Source of the DNA: Dendrophyllia cribrosa
Lineage: Eukaryota > Cnidaria > Anthozoa > Scleractinia > Dendrophylliidae
Length of the DNA: 64,000 bases
NCBI GenBank assembly: GCA_024195265.1
Contig: JAJLRJ010000013.1
Location: forward strand, 17,864,021 to 17,928,020
Reading direction: 5' to 3'
The translations under genes were made by a program, and so were the position numbers. Below the pieces are notes generated by a model that ran no database searches, was not told the DNA's origin, and saw nothing but the letters and a program-made list of their open reading frames with translations. Shown here in pieces: positions 52,275 through 59,658 of the stretch. Position 1 is the stretch's first letter. Each line of letters begins with the position of its first letter.

Positions 52275-53450
52275 TTACGTTAGATGATTTTGAATATAGG
52301 AATCATAATCTTTTTTCGAAATTATTTCAAGTTTCAACAGGTGATCAAGAATTTCCCAAATCTCATTTCGGATCTCTATATTATTATTACCGGCGCGCCG
52401 GGTTCCTGTTAAAAGCGTCAACCTTTTCATCAACTCTTCTGGAGATGTATAATAAATCGCGCCGCCATTAACGGTAAGTTTGCTTTTACCTGAAGACTTA
52501 TGTTTAGGCATTCCGGATAGCCTGTTGAGATCATGGAATATCTGAATGGCTCTTGAAGAGTACTGCTTTTTCGGATTGAACCTTTTTGTCAACAGATCTA
52601 CTAGAGATCTATCCGCTGGCGACTCATAAACTACACTTCCACCTTTCATCGCTTCCACAACCATCTCATTCAACAGTCGTGGAACATTGATCATCAACCC
52701 GCCGTATTGTCCGGTGCATCCACCGATCTTATATGCATTTCTTTTCGGTTGTTTGTATCGACGAACACCTTCCCCAGTAGTAGGCGACATTGGTGAAACC
52801 AGTGACTGACCTTCATCTAACAGTTGTAAACGAGCTCGATACTTTTGCAATAGCTTGATATCTTTCGTCAGGTCCTCGAGTTCTGCTCTATTTTTATCTT
52901 TTGATTTTTTACTTTTCGAGAGTTGGCCCTTTTTTCGTCCAAGAGCTTGCAGCTGCTTACTAAGTTTTCTATCATAATCACTCCAATTTATCGTCTTATT
53001 TATTACGGCATTCATTACATCGGATGGCGGCGGTAAGTTATATTCCATTAGCTTTTGAACTTCATATGGGCTAAAATTTTTATCAATATCCGCTCGGAAG
53101 CGTGGTGGACTTGGATCGGGACTTCCAAACGGAAGTTGGTAACCGGGCGATGGAGTCGCAAATCCCTTATCTTTATCTTCTTCAATTGCGGTTAATACAA
53201 AATCTTCCAACCCGCTGGTTATCGCTTTCTGATTCTCTGTCAATTTCTCAATGAGTCGATCTTGTTTCTCATCAATTGTTTCTTTCACCTCTTTTACTTC
53301 GCTAACAATGGGGTCAAATATTACTCCTCTTTCAAACCGCAAATCTTCTTGTTCATCGCTATAGCCTTTCAATGATTTCGTGACCTTTTCTTTCAAAATA
53401 TTGACTCTCGTTCCCTTTTCAAAACGTTTTCTTAACTGTTCAACATCCAT
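52275..53450 (-). CDS. Core-like/minor virion protein (E2)
   Basis: 391 residues from ATG 53450, which has an upstream AT-rich box; an in-frame ATG at 53486 is less likely. The C-terminal domain (YYTSPEELMKRLTLLTGTRR, AGNNNIEIRNEIWEILDHLL) matches E1 34571-35590. The middle is a basic coiled coil. KIGGCTG, MKGG|S and VNGGA are glycine sites, of which MKGG|S fits adenain. First gene of the leftward structural operon, divergent from the ATPase. No named family recognised. Confidence 0.7.
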   Translation of the reverse strand: MDVEQLRKRFEKGTRVNILKEKVTKSLKGYSDEQEDLRFERGVIFDPIVSEVKEVKETIDEKQDRLIEKLTENQKAITSGLEDFVLTAIEEDKDKGFATPSPGYQLPFGSPDPSPPRFRADIDKNFSPYEVQKLMEYNLPPPSDVMNAVINKTINWSDYDRKLSKQLQALGRKKGQLSKSKKSKDKNRAELEDLTKDIKLLQKYRARLQLLDEGQSLVSPMSPTTGEGVRRYKQPKRNAYKIGGCTGQYGGLMINVPRLLNEMVVEAMKGGSVVYESPADRSLVDLLTKRFNPKKQYSSRAIQIFHDLNRLSGMPKHKSSGKSKLTVNGGAIYYTSPEELMKRLTLLTGTRRAGNNNIEIRNEIWEILDHLLKLEIISKKDYDSYIQNHLT

Positions 53451-53503
53451 TATGAATTTATGTTCAGTATTACATATAGGTAACAAAAAAAAATCTCAAA
53501 AAA

Positions 53504-53685
53504 GATAAGTGTCGATTTAACATTTATCTTTTGAGATAAGTGTCGATTTAACATTTATCTTTTGAGATAAGTGTCGATTTAACACTTATCTTTTTTGGTT
53601 TTGAGATAAGTGTCGATTTAACATTTATCTTTTGAGATAAGTGTCGATTTAACACTTATCTTTTGAGTTAAGTGTCGATTTAACC
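53504..53685. promoter_or_regulatory. E2 array of six hairpin repeats in the divergent promoter
   Basis: The 31-bp unit gataagtgtcgatttaacac ttatcttttga repeats at 53504, 53535, 53566, 53604, 53635 and 53666. In each unit GATAAGTGT (or variant) pairs with ACACTTATC around cgattta, so the array can form a row of hairpins. It lies between the divergent core-like and ATPase genes, the same place as the E1 ACACxGTGT array. Confidence 0.8.
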
Positions 53686-53744
53686 ATTTCAAAAAGATAA
53701 AAAACGGAAGCATATTTATAATGACATAATAATAATTAATAGAC

Positions 53745-54338
53745 ATGAAAATACCAAATTACGATACTAATGTGAATGAAAAGCCGAAGAGAAGATTGAA
53801 GAACTTTTTAGATGAAGAATATCGAATGCTGGTAGCCGGACAATCTGGAAGTGGAAAAACGAATACCGTCATGCATATGTTGAGGGAACCTTTGGTTTAT
53901 TACGATAAGATATTCCTGTATACACCCAACCCTCACCAGGATAAAATACAGGATTTGAAAAGATTGATGGATGACATATCACAGAAAGTTGGTTATGATG
54001 TATTAGAAATCAAGGGCCAAGATGAGATTATGGATACGTCAGATTACCCGGAGGGAAACAGAAAAATAGTTATTTTTGACGATCTCGTTAATGCACCACC
54101 CAACATCCAATCAAAAATTCCGAACCATTTCACTGATGGAAGACATCATCAGATTTCTCCCATCTATTTGACGCAGTCATATTATGACACACCGCAAAAA
54201 CTAAGGCTAAATTGTTCACATATGATACTTTATACTCTCACAACTAAAAACCATTGCAATCTAATAGGAAAAGAAAACATGATTGAGCCGGAGCTGTTCA
54301 AAAGATTAGGACCGTATGAATTTATTTTTTTTGGATAA
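53745..54338 (+). CDS. FtsK/HerA (A32)-type packaging ATPase, 3' end replaced (E2)
   Basis: 197 residues. Walker A GQSGSGKT at about residues 32-39, Walker B KIVIFDDL at about 105, then IYLTQSYYDT. It aligns with E1 up to the final strand (YEFIFF against YCFIYI). The last 15 or so residues present in E1 are lost because an inverted fragment of the fibre gene (54342-54594) begins there and supplies a stop. Whether the shortened enzyme works is unknown; the catalytic core is complete. Confidence 0.85.
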   Translation: MKIPNYDTNVNEKPKRRLKNFLDEEYRMLVAGQSGSGKTNTVMHMLREPLVYYDKIFLYTPNPHQDKIQDLKRLMDDISQKVGYDVLEIKGQDEIMDTSDYPEGNRKIVIFDDLVNAPPNIQSKIPNHFTDGRHHQISPIYLTQSYYDTPQKLRLNCSHMILYTLTTKNHCNLIGKENMIEPELFKRLGPYEFIFFG

Positions 54339-54341
54339 GGA

Positions 54342-54594
54342 AGCTTTCGTTGACGTCTTCCATTAGGTATCTAAATTCATCTTTCAAATTTGTCGAGGTT
54401 GAGATATGCGATTCACCGACATATTTTTTTAGGTCATCTTTCAGTGTTTTGTCAGTTCGCGTAATTTCACTATCTACATATGCTTTATCGGCTTTCAAAG
54501 AGACAGTGGTGCTGAGGGAATTGAACGCTGTTGTGTTCGTTTTTTGAGATAATTCATTATCCACATATCTTTTGTTTACTCCTTGATCGGCAGC
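54342..54594 (-). pseudogene. Inverted duplicate of a fibre-gene segment (E2)
   Basis: 253 bp that are the reverse complement of 56107-56359 in the intact fibre gene, encoding the shaft region QGVNKRYVDNELSQKTN through FRYLMEDVNES. No flanking fibre sequence is included. It separates the ATPase from the zinc-ribbon gene and marks one edge of the rearranged block. Confidence 0.9.
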
Positions 54595-54654
54595 AGAAGA
54601 GTGTTGCAAAAAATTTCGATGAAAAAATCTAGAATATATCTAAGAAGTAGTAAA

Positions 54655-54990
54655 ATGGAGTCATATTGTGTTAAGGAAAAAAGAAAAACCGGTTGTGTTG
54701 AACCATCCGGTTATATGACAGCTAAAAATGGAAGGTCTATGTATTGGTGCACTTGCGCTAATTGCGGAATAAAGAAAACCCGTTTCGTTAAGAGTTCGAG
54801 CGGAAACGGTATGCAAAATAGATCGAGTGGAAACGGTATGCAAAATAGGCCGTATATGCCATATATCCCGCCACCATTTTACACCCACACCCGAATGGGA
54901 ACGGGTTGTAAAAAAAAGACGGGTCAAGGATTATTATTCGGGAAAAACTCCCCATTCAACGAAATCCCACTCCTCGGCGCGATATTTTAA
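54655..54990 (+). CDS. Zinc-ribbon protein fused to the tail of protein X (E2)
   Basis: 111 residues: SYCVKEKRKT...CTCANCGIKKTRFV equals the small zinc-ribbon protein of E1 (39535-39696). It runs straight into SSGNGMQNRSSGNGMQNR and then the X tail (GKNSPFNEIPLLGAIF). GMQNR also ends the truncated X at 49098, so the fusion arose by recombination at that repeat. Near the end, codons aaa aaa aag give A AAA AAG (54912-54918), and the -1 frame leads into the protease. Confidence 0.7.
   Translation: MESYCVKEKRKTGCVEPSGYMTAKNGRSMYWCTCANCGIKKTRFVKSSSGNGMQNRSSGNGMQNRPYMPYIPPPFYTHTRMGTGCKKKTGQGLLFGKNSPFNEIPLLGAIF
54912..54918 (+). promoter_or_regulatory. Candidate -1 ribosomal frameshift site, X tail to protease (E2)
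   Basis: A AAA AAG in register. The -1 frame has a stop directly upstream of the heptamer, then none for 30 codons to the protease at 55008. Weaker heptamer than A AAA AAC, same arrangement as E1 38963-38969. Confidence 0.45.
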
Positions 54991-55007
54991 TTGAGAAGCC
55001 ACCTTTC

Positions 55008-55454
55008 GTGATTAAAGCAATATCAAATTTTGACATTATGAAGTGGATAGATTACATGAGGATTCCAAATTTCAACGGTGTGATTTCAAGAGATCAAATT
55101 GATCTTAGGTGTAATACTCCCGGTTATTACATTGTTAATTTAAACGACACAAGTCAACCCGTCTCACATTGGGTTGCGCTAAACATACAAAATGATATAA
55201 TTGAATATTTCGACAGCTTTGGGTTGAACGCCCCAACCGAGGTAGTAAATTTGTCAAATCGTCTGAATGTGAATTATCTGTACAACAGTACACAATACCA
55301 AGATCTAATGAGTGTGTTGTGTGGGTATTATTGTCTGTATTTTGTTAACGAATCCCATAAGGGAAAATCATATTGGGATATAATAAGACGTTTTTCACAT
55401 AAGTCCACCAAATCCAACGAGTGTTTTATAATTGATTATTTCAAAAAAATATAA
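55008..55454 (+). CDS. Adenain-type cysteine protease (E2)
   Basis: About 148 residues counted from a GTG. The first ATG (55038) would remove the conserved ISNFDI motif, so translation probably enters from the X tail. Catalytic triad: His54 (PVSHWVAL), Asp69 (EYFDSFG), Cys105 (VLCGYYCLYF). The enzyme matures capsid precursors at glycine sites like those in the neighbouring virion proteins. It lies between the zinc-ribbon/X fusion and the fibre, whereas in E1 it lies between X and the zinc ribbon in the opposite block. Length and motifs are normal for the Polinton/adintovirus family. Confidence 0.85.
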   Translation: MIKAISNFDIMKWIDYMRIPNFNGVISRDQIDLRCNTPGYYIVNLNDTSQPVSHWVALNIQNDIIEYFDSFGLNAPTEVVNLSNRLNVNYLYNSTQYQDLMSVLCGYYCLYFVNESHKGKSYWDIIRRFSHKSTKSNECFIIDYFKKI

Positions 55455-55470
55455 TTTTCAATATATATAA

Positions 55471-57216
55471 ATGGGATATTCTGACGGATCACATCGAGCT
55501 TATAAAACAGGAACACTCGCCGGATCGACTGGACCGCCTGGACGACCTGGACCACCTGGTGTCGGATTTAAATTAAACAAGACCGGTGATTACGACATTC
55601 AACAGAAGCGGTTAACAGCGGTGGGTGAAGGTGTCGATAATCAAGATGCCGTGAATAAACACCAATTGGAGGTTGGATTGTCAACAAAACCGAGCAAAAC
55701 CGATGTTTTACTGGTGAACGGTCAAAATCATATGACTGGTGATTTGGATCTGAGAGGAAATAAATTAATAAATCCTATAGAGATTGACATGGATCGAAAA
55801 CTTATCACAAATTTAGACACGGATGAAAACAATGATTTGTGTGCTGTCAATATGATAACACTGAAAAAATTCCATCCGGATGCGCCGGAACCTACGCACG
55901 AAGTGATAAAAGATATTGACCTGAAAGAACGATTCGATGTTGTGAAATCAAAACAGCAAACTTATCGCGATTTAGCGGCAAATTATAACAATTTAGTCTC
56001 TTACAATGATGTAAAAAACATTTTTCTCAGCCGGAAAGAGACGTTTCCAATGGAGGCTAGTCTGGATTTAGGTGGAAATACAATTTATAACGTAAAAGAT
56101 CCGGCAGCTGCCGATCAAGGAGTAAACAAAAGATATGTGGATAATGAATTATCTCAAAAAACGAACACAACAGCGTTCAATTCCCTCAGCACCACTGTCT
56201 CTTTGAAAGCCGATAAAGCATATGTAGATAGTGAAATTACGCGAACTGACAAAACACTGAAAGATGACCTAAAAAAATATGTCGGTGAATCGCATATCTC
56301 AACCTCGACAAATTTGAAAGATGAATTTAGATACCTAATGGAAGACGTCAACGAAAGCTCTTCAGAGAATAATATTAGTGTCACCGGTATAATTGATTTG
56401 ACGGAGTCGCCGCATACGTTCAACAAAAAAGTTTACAGTCTTTTGTTAGGGAAAGATGCTGCTTCGCAAAACTACGCATCAAGAATCGGGTTTAATATGA
56501 ATAAACTTCCAGAGGGAGAATATACCGTTTGTATTGAATTTATTCCACCTGCGATGAATCGCGTTACCGTGGATGTTGTATCTACTTCCATCAACATAAA
56601 TAAACAATCGACAAAAAGTTTTACGGATTACACTAGAAGCATTATCAATCTGCATAAGTGGCATATTTCACCACCAGAGTATATTATGGTCGATTTAAAA
56701 TGTAGCGGAACCGCAGAATCACCTTCACAAGGTCAAGCTTACCTTGTTATTTACGGAATAAAAGGCAACCATTCAGATGTACCGGCTGGTGTCTACGATT
56801 CTTCATATATTTTGACGAGTGAGAAAATGGTAATGCAGACCGATTTAGACATGAATAATCACACAATTATCAATTCCCCAAGCCTCAAACATCTGTTTAT
56901 TGTCAATGGACATTACGAGAAATCTGTGAATCAGACATTTGCTCTATTTTCAGGAGAATCAGAAGTTATAGTTCCTGTTAATTGCCGTCTTGTAAAATGT
57001 TGTATAAACATCCTCGATGCGCTTGAAACTTACCCTCCTATTTTCGTGATGATAAATAATGGAATTGGTCGGGGCAAGGGCGGAAAGAAACAAACATACA
57101 AAATGAATGTTGTTTTGATTGAGTGTAATGTATTTCGAGTAAGAGTACGAAGTGACCAGGATACTACCCCAGCAATCAACAAATGTGTAGTGAGTCTAAT
57201 GTTTGAGACGATGTAG
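55471..57216 (+). CDS. Trimeric fibre-like protein with collagen stalk (E2)
   Basis: 581 residues. An N-terminal GSTGPPGRPGPPGVGF (collagen-type triplets) is followed by phage-tail-fibre repeats (MTGDLDLRGNKLI, NPIEIDMDRKLI, DQGVNKRYVD). The C-terminal region is shared with E1 (GFNMNKLPEGEYTVCIEF; INLHKWHISPPEYIM). The start follows caatatatataa. Likely the receptor-binding spike by architecture. The last part of the head diverges most from E1, as expected for a host-recognition domain (inference). Confidence 0.75.
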   Translation: MGYSDGSHRAYKTGTLAGSTGPPGRPGPPGVGFKLNKTGDYDIQQKRLTAVGEGVDNQDAVNKHQLEVGLSTKPSKTDVLLVNGQNHMTGDLDLRGNKLINPIEIDMDRKLITNLDTDENNDLCAVNMITLKKFHPDAPEPTHEVIKDIDLKERFDVVKSKQQTYRDLAANYNNLVSYNDVKNIFLSRKETFPMEASLDLGGNTIYNVKDPAAADQGVNKRYVDNELSQKTNTTAFNSLSTTVSLKADKAYVDSEITRTDKTLKDDLKKYVGESHISTSTNLKDEFRYLMEDVNESSSENNISVTGIIDLTESPHTFNKKVYSLLLGKDAASQNYASRIGFNMNKLPEGEYTVCIEFIPPAMNRVTVDVVSTSININKQSTKSFTDYTRSIINLHKWHISPPEYIMVDLKCSGTAESPSQGQAYLVIYGIKGNHSDVPAGVYDSSYILTSEKMVMQTDLDMNNHTIINSPSLKHLFIVNGHYEKSVNQTFALFSGESEVIVPVNCRLVKCCINILDALETYPPIFVMINNGIGRGKGGKKQTYKMNVVLIECNVFRVRVRSDQDTTPAINKCVVSLMFETM

Positions 57217-57233
57217 TTTGTTTTTTTTGAAAT

Positions 57234-57256
57234 TTATTATGTGGTTCGCATAATAA
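57234..57256. terminator. Hairpin between fibre and 2TM genes (E2)
   Basis: ttattatg and cataataa pair perfectly around tggttcg, 18 bp after the fibre stop and just before the next ATG. Could end the fibre transcript or be part of the next promoter. Confidence 0.4.
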
Positions 57257-57259
57257 AAT

Positions 57260-57751
57260 ATGAAACACAAACGAGATATTTTCACATTTAATCACATCGA
57301 TCATTCGATCGAGGAGGAGAGATTGAGGGAGATCAAGGCTCTTTACAGATTTTATCACAAGAAGTGGTGGTGTTACAAAAAAACTTATAGACGCTTCAAA
57401 CGCATGAATCTATTCTGTAAACTGAGCAGTTCATTTCTTATCGTAGTCGGAACAATTGCTGGCGCTGTTACTTTAAACCCAGTAACACTGGGAGTTATCG
57501 CCGGTGCGGGATTGTTATTGAAAACGCTCACCGATTACAAGAATTATAATCGAAGGATTGAAATGAGTAAATACGCATATACAACGTATCAGAAAGTATT
57601 GATCGACTTACGTTCTTGTATGCGAGGAAAACGTTTCGACCACGATTCATTTGTGAACGAGATGATATTTATCGATGATGTGATGAGCGATCTTTGTTCA
57701 CTCTCTGATGACAAAATCGAAGAGAAATATGAGAGAAAGTTCATAACATGA
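57260..57751 (+). CDS. Conserved two-helix membrane protein (E2)
   Basis: 163 residues, clear homologue of E1 30644-31132 (IEEERLREIKALYRFYHKKW; VGTIAGAVTLNPVTLGVIAG; IEMSKYAYTTYQKVLIDLRS). The strongest conservation is in the Trp-rich helix, the Gly-rich membrane hairpin and the following helix, indicating selection. It is next to the fibre in both elements, directly here and separated by one gene in E1. Function unknown. Confidence 0.75.
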   Translation: MKHKRDIFTFNHIDHSIEEERLREIKALYRFYHKKWWCYKKTYRRFKRMNLFCKLSSSFLIVVGTIAGAVTLNPVTLGVIAGAGLLLKTLTDYKNYNRRIEMSKYAYTTYQKVLIDLRSCMRGKRFDHDSFVNEMIFIDDVMSDLCSLSDDKIEEKYERKFIT

Positions 57752-57799
57752 TAGCTTGAAGCGTTTCTTAACGTCTGAGCGCTATGAAATCTTCGTGTG

Positions 57800-57927
57800 A
57801 AATTAGCATACATGCAAATTAGAAACATTCTTCTTCGACGTAGTTACCAAAAAAAATTTTATAAACTTTTTTAGTTGGTGGTTGCTACGTCGAAAAAGAA
57901 TGTTGCTAATTTGCATGTATGTTAATT
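57800..57927. repeat. Inverted repeat between 2TM and right-end genes (E2)
   Basis: Arms of about 43 bp (aaattagcatacatgcaaat...cttcgacgtag against ctacgtcg...atttgcatgtatgttaatt) around a 41-bp A/T-rich loop. It lies where the rightward structural genes meet the leftward right-end genes. A transcription barrier or a small foldback insertion are both possible. The sequence to about 58180 holds nothing else recognisable. Confidence 0.65.
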
Positions 57928-58180
57928 AGGTTATAACATCAAAAAAATCGAACTTCTGAACGGCGAACGTGCAGTGTTTCACGTGCAAAACCGCTTTCAA
58001 CCGGTAATCTGGTGACATCATTGGAAACCGGAATGACTCACACCTATTTTGATTCACCTCAATGAGCACGTATGCTAATTTCATATGGTTTAACTCTTTT
58101 GTTTGATTCTTGGAAAGATGAATAAAGTTTCTCAGAACGTGTAGATGCACACAATTAAATTATGTACCTTTGGGAGTCTT

Positions 58181-58209
58181 ATTTCAAGTCGTGTTTCGCG
58201 ACTCGAAAT
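58181..58209 (-). terminator. Gene-end hairpin after 58222-58932
   Basis: atttcaagtcg and cgactcgaaat pair (10 of 11) around tgtttcg, about 13 bp beyond the stop. Confidence 0.5.
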
Positions 58210-58221
58210 TATAATTTAAGT

Positions 58222-58932
58222 TTAATCTTCAGCTTCGCTTTCGCTTTCTTCTATTGCCAACAACGGCTGTCTCTGTTTTAGCGGTTTAACATATGCTTCG
58301 TGAACCTTGATCTGTAACGATACGGCGCTTTCGCTGATGTAGATGCTTTCAATTAACAAAGCCATCTTAACTTTACAATATTGGTTAAGATAGTCGAGTG
58401 GATCCGGTTTCTCATTTCCTTTCGTTGTGAATAACGATAAAATTTTATCAGACTTTTCAGAATATATGAGTTTAGCATATAATACTGGCGCACTTGCTTC
58501 GTCTCTTTTGTTTTTCTTCTTTCCTTTCTTATCGGTGTACTGAAGTTGCTTGAAATATAAAAGCTGACTTAATTTATTCGCTATTTCCGGACCATACGCG
58601 TCTTGTAATTGTTCAAAACAAATATCCTCGAGAAATGTCAGACACTTAAAAAACTCCTTTTCTTCTGGCGTCGGTTCTTCGTCTTTCGACCATAAACAAA
58701 CCGGAATAGAGTAGCCGACTAGCTCGTTAGTTACTTTATCCCTTCTTTCAGACACTCCAAAACTGAAAAGAAATGGCGATTCAATAACTAATGGACCTTT
58801 CTTGTTATTAGGATAATTGGTTTCAATTTTAATCCTGTCGTATTTCAATTTAGAGTTTTTCACTGTATACGTAGTTGGTTCGTGGAAAGTAATATTTTCT
58901 TTGCGGAGATTTGAAAGACTTGTCAGTTGCAT
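58222..58932 (-). CDS. Possible single-stranded-DNA-binding or DUF2738-like protein (E2)
   Basis: 236 residues. Distinctive stretches are GYSIPVCLWSKDEEPTPEEK, APVLYAKLIYSEKSDKIL, DPLDYLNQYCKVKMALLIES and LQIKVHEAYVKP, with an acidic tail. The pattern recalls a family conserved in NCLDVs and some Polintons (DUF2738), sometimes proposed to bind ssDNA; an acidic C-terminus is common in such proteins. The call is tentative. The promoter contains aaagaaataaatatactata, the motif shared with the other right-end genes and PolB, so early expression with replication genes is likely. No counterpart in E1. Confidence 0.5.
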   Translation of the reverse strand: MQLTSLSNLRKENITFHEPTTYTVKNSKLKYDRIKIETNYPNNKKGPLVIESPFLFSFGVSERRDKVTNELVGYSIPVCLWSKDEEPTPEEKEFFKCLTFLEDICFEQLQDAYGPEIANKLSQLLYFKQLQYTDKKGKKKNKRDEASAPVLYAKLIYSEKSDKILSLFTTKGNEKPDPLDYLNQYCKVKMALLIESIYISESAVSLQIKVHEAYVKPLKQRQPLLAIEESESEAED

Positions 58933-58969
58933 GTTTGTTATATAGTATATTTATTTCTTTAAGACAATT

Positions 58970-58996
58970 TTTCAACTCACGTTTCACGAGTTGAAA
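58970..58996 (-). terminator. Gene-end hairpin after 59010-59573
   Basis: tttcaactc and gagttgaaa pair perfectly around acgtttcac, about 14 bp beyond the stop. Confidence 0.5.
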
Positions 58997-59009
58997 TTAT
59001 AATTACAGT

Positions 59010-59573
59010 TTAATCCTCGCTTTCACTTATTTCAATTACTTCATCATCTTCGTTATATTTCTCTAACCGCTGCTGTTTCTCTTCTCTACATTCCTTACAA
59101 CTGTGTCTGTTTTTCTCATGTTTACAGATAGCGCTTCCATCGCATTCTTTACAATATCGTTTGTTTTTCCCATGTATACAGATTCCCTTTCCACCGCATT
59201 CATTGCAATAATATTTGTTTTTACCATGTATACATATACCCTTTCCGTCACATTCTTTACAATAGTACTTGTTGTTCCAATGAATGCATATACCGTTTCC
59301 ACCGCATTCTTTGCAAATGTACTCTTGTCTACCATGTTCACAAATCCTTGATCCTGAACACTCCTTACAACTGTATTTATTTTTCCCGTGTATACAAAGT
59401 TTTACTTTACGCTTTGGTGATTTCACAGGTTCTTGTCTTTCTACAGCTTCTAAAGCATCAATTAATTCAGCTTTCCGCATTAGATAATATCCTTTAATTT
59501 TCCTCTCTTTTGCCAAAAATAGCAATTCTTTGAGTGTAAATCATTGATTGCTTTTCGATTCTTGCTTTTCCAT
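59010..59573 (-). pseudogene. SAP plus zinc-binding-repeat protein with an early in-frame TGA (E2)
   Basis: From the ATG at 59573, codon 11 is TGA (59543-59541), then the frame is open to 59010. Downstream lies a SAP-like helix pair (LFLAKERKIKGYYLMRKAEL) similar to the PolB N-terminus, and then seven roughly 19-residue repeats of the form ICxHGKNKYxCKECGG with invariant C, H, C, C (probable zinc sites). It ends with an acidic tail. The ATG is preferred because the shared promoter aattaaagaaataaatatac lies directly before it. A later in-frame Met (MRKAEL) could rescue the repeats. True nonsense mutation or read-through cannot be told apart here. Confidence 0.6.
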
Positions 59574-59618
59574 TGCTTTTATTAAGTATATTTATTTCTT
59601 TAATTCCATTTTTTATTT

Positions 59619-59649
59619 ATTTCATCTCTAGTTTTTTTAGAGATGAAAT
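59619..59649 (-). terminator. Gene-end hairpin after 59659-60111
   Basis: atttcatctcta and tagagatgaaat, perfect 12-bp stem around a T-rich loop, directly after the stop of the right-most gene. Confidence 0.6.
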
Positions 59650-59658
59650 TTTTCATAT

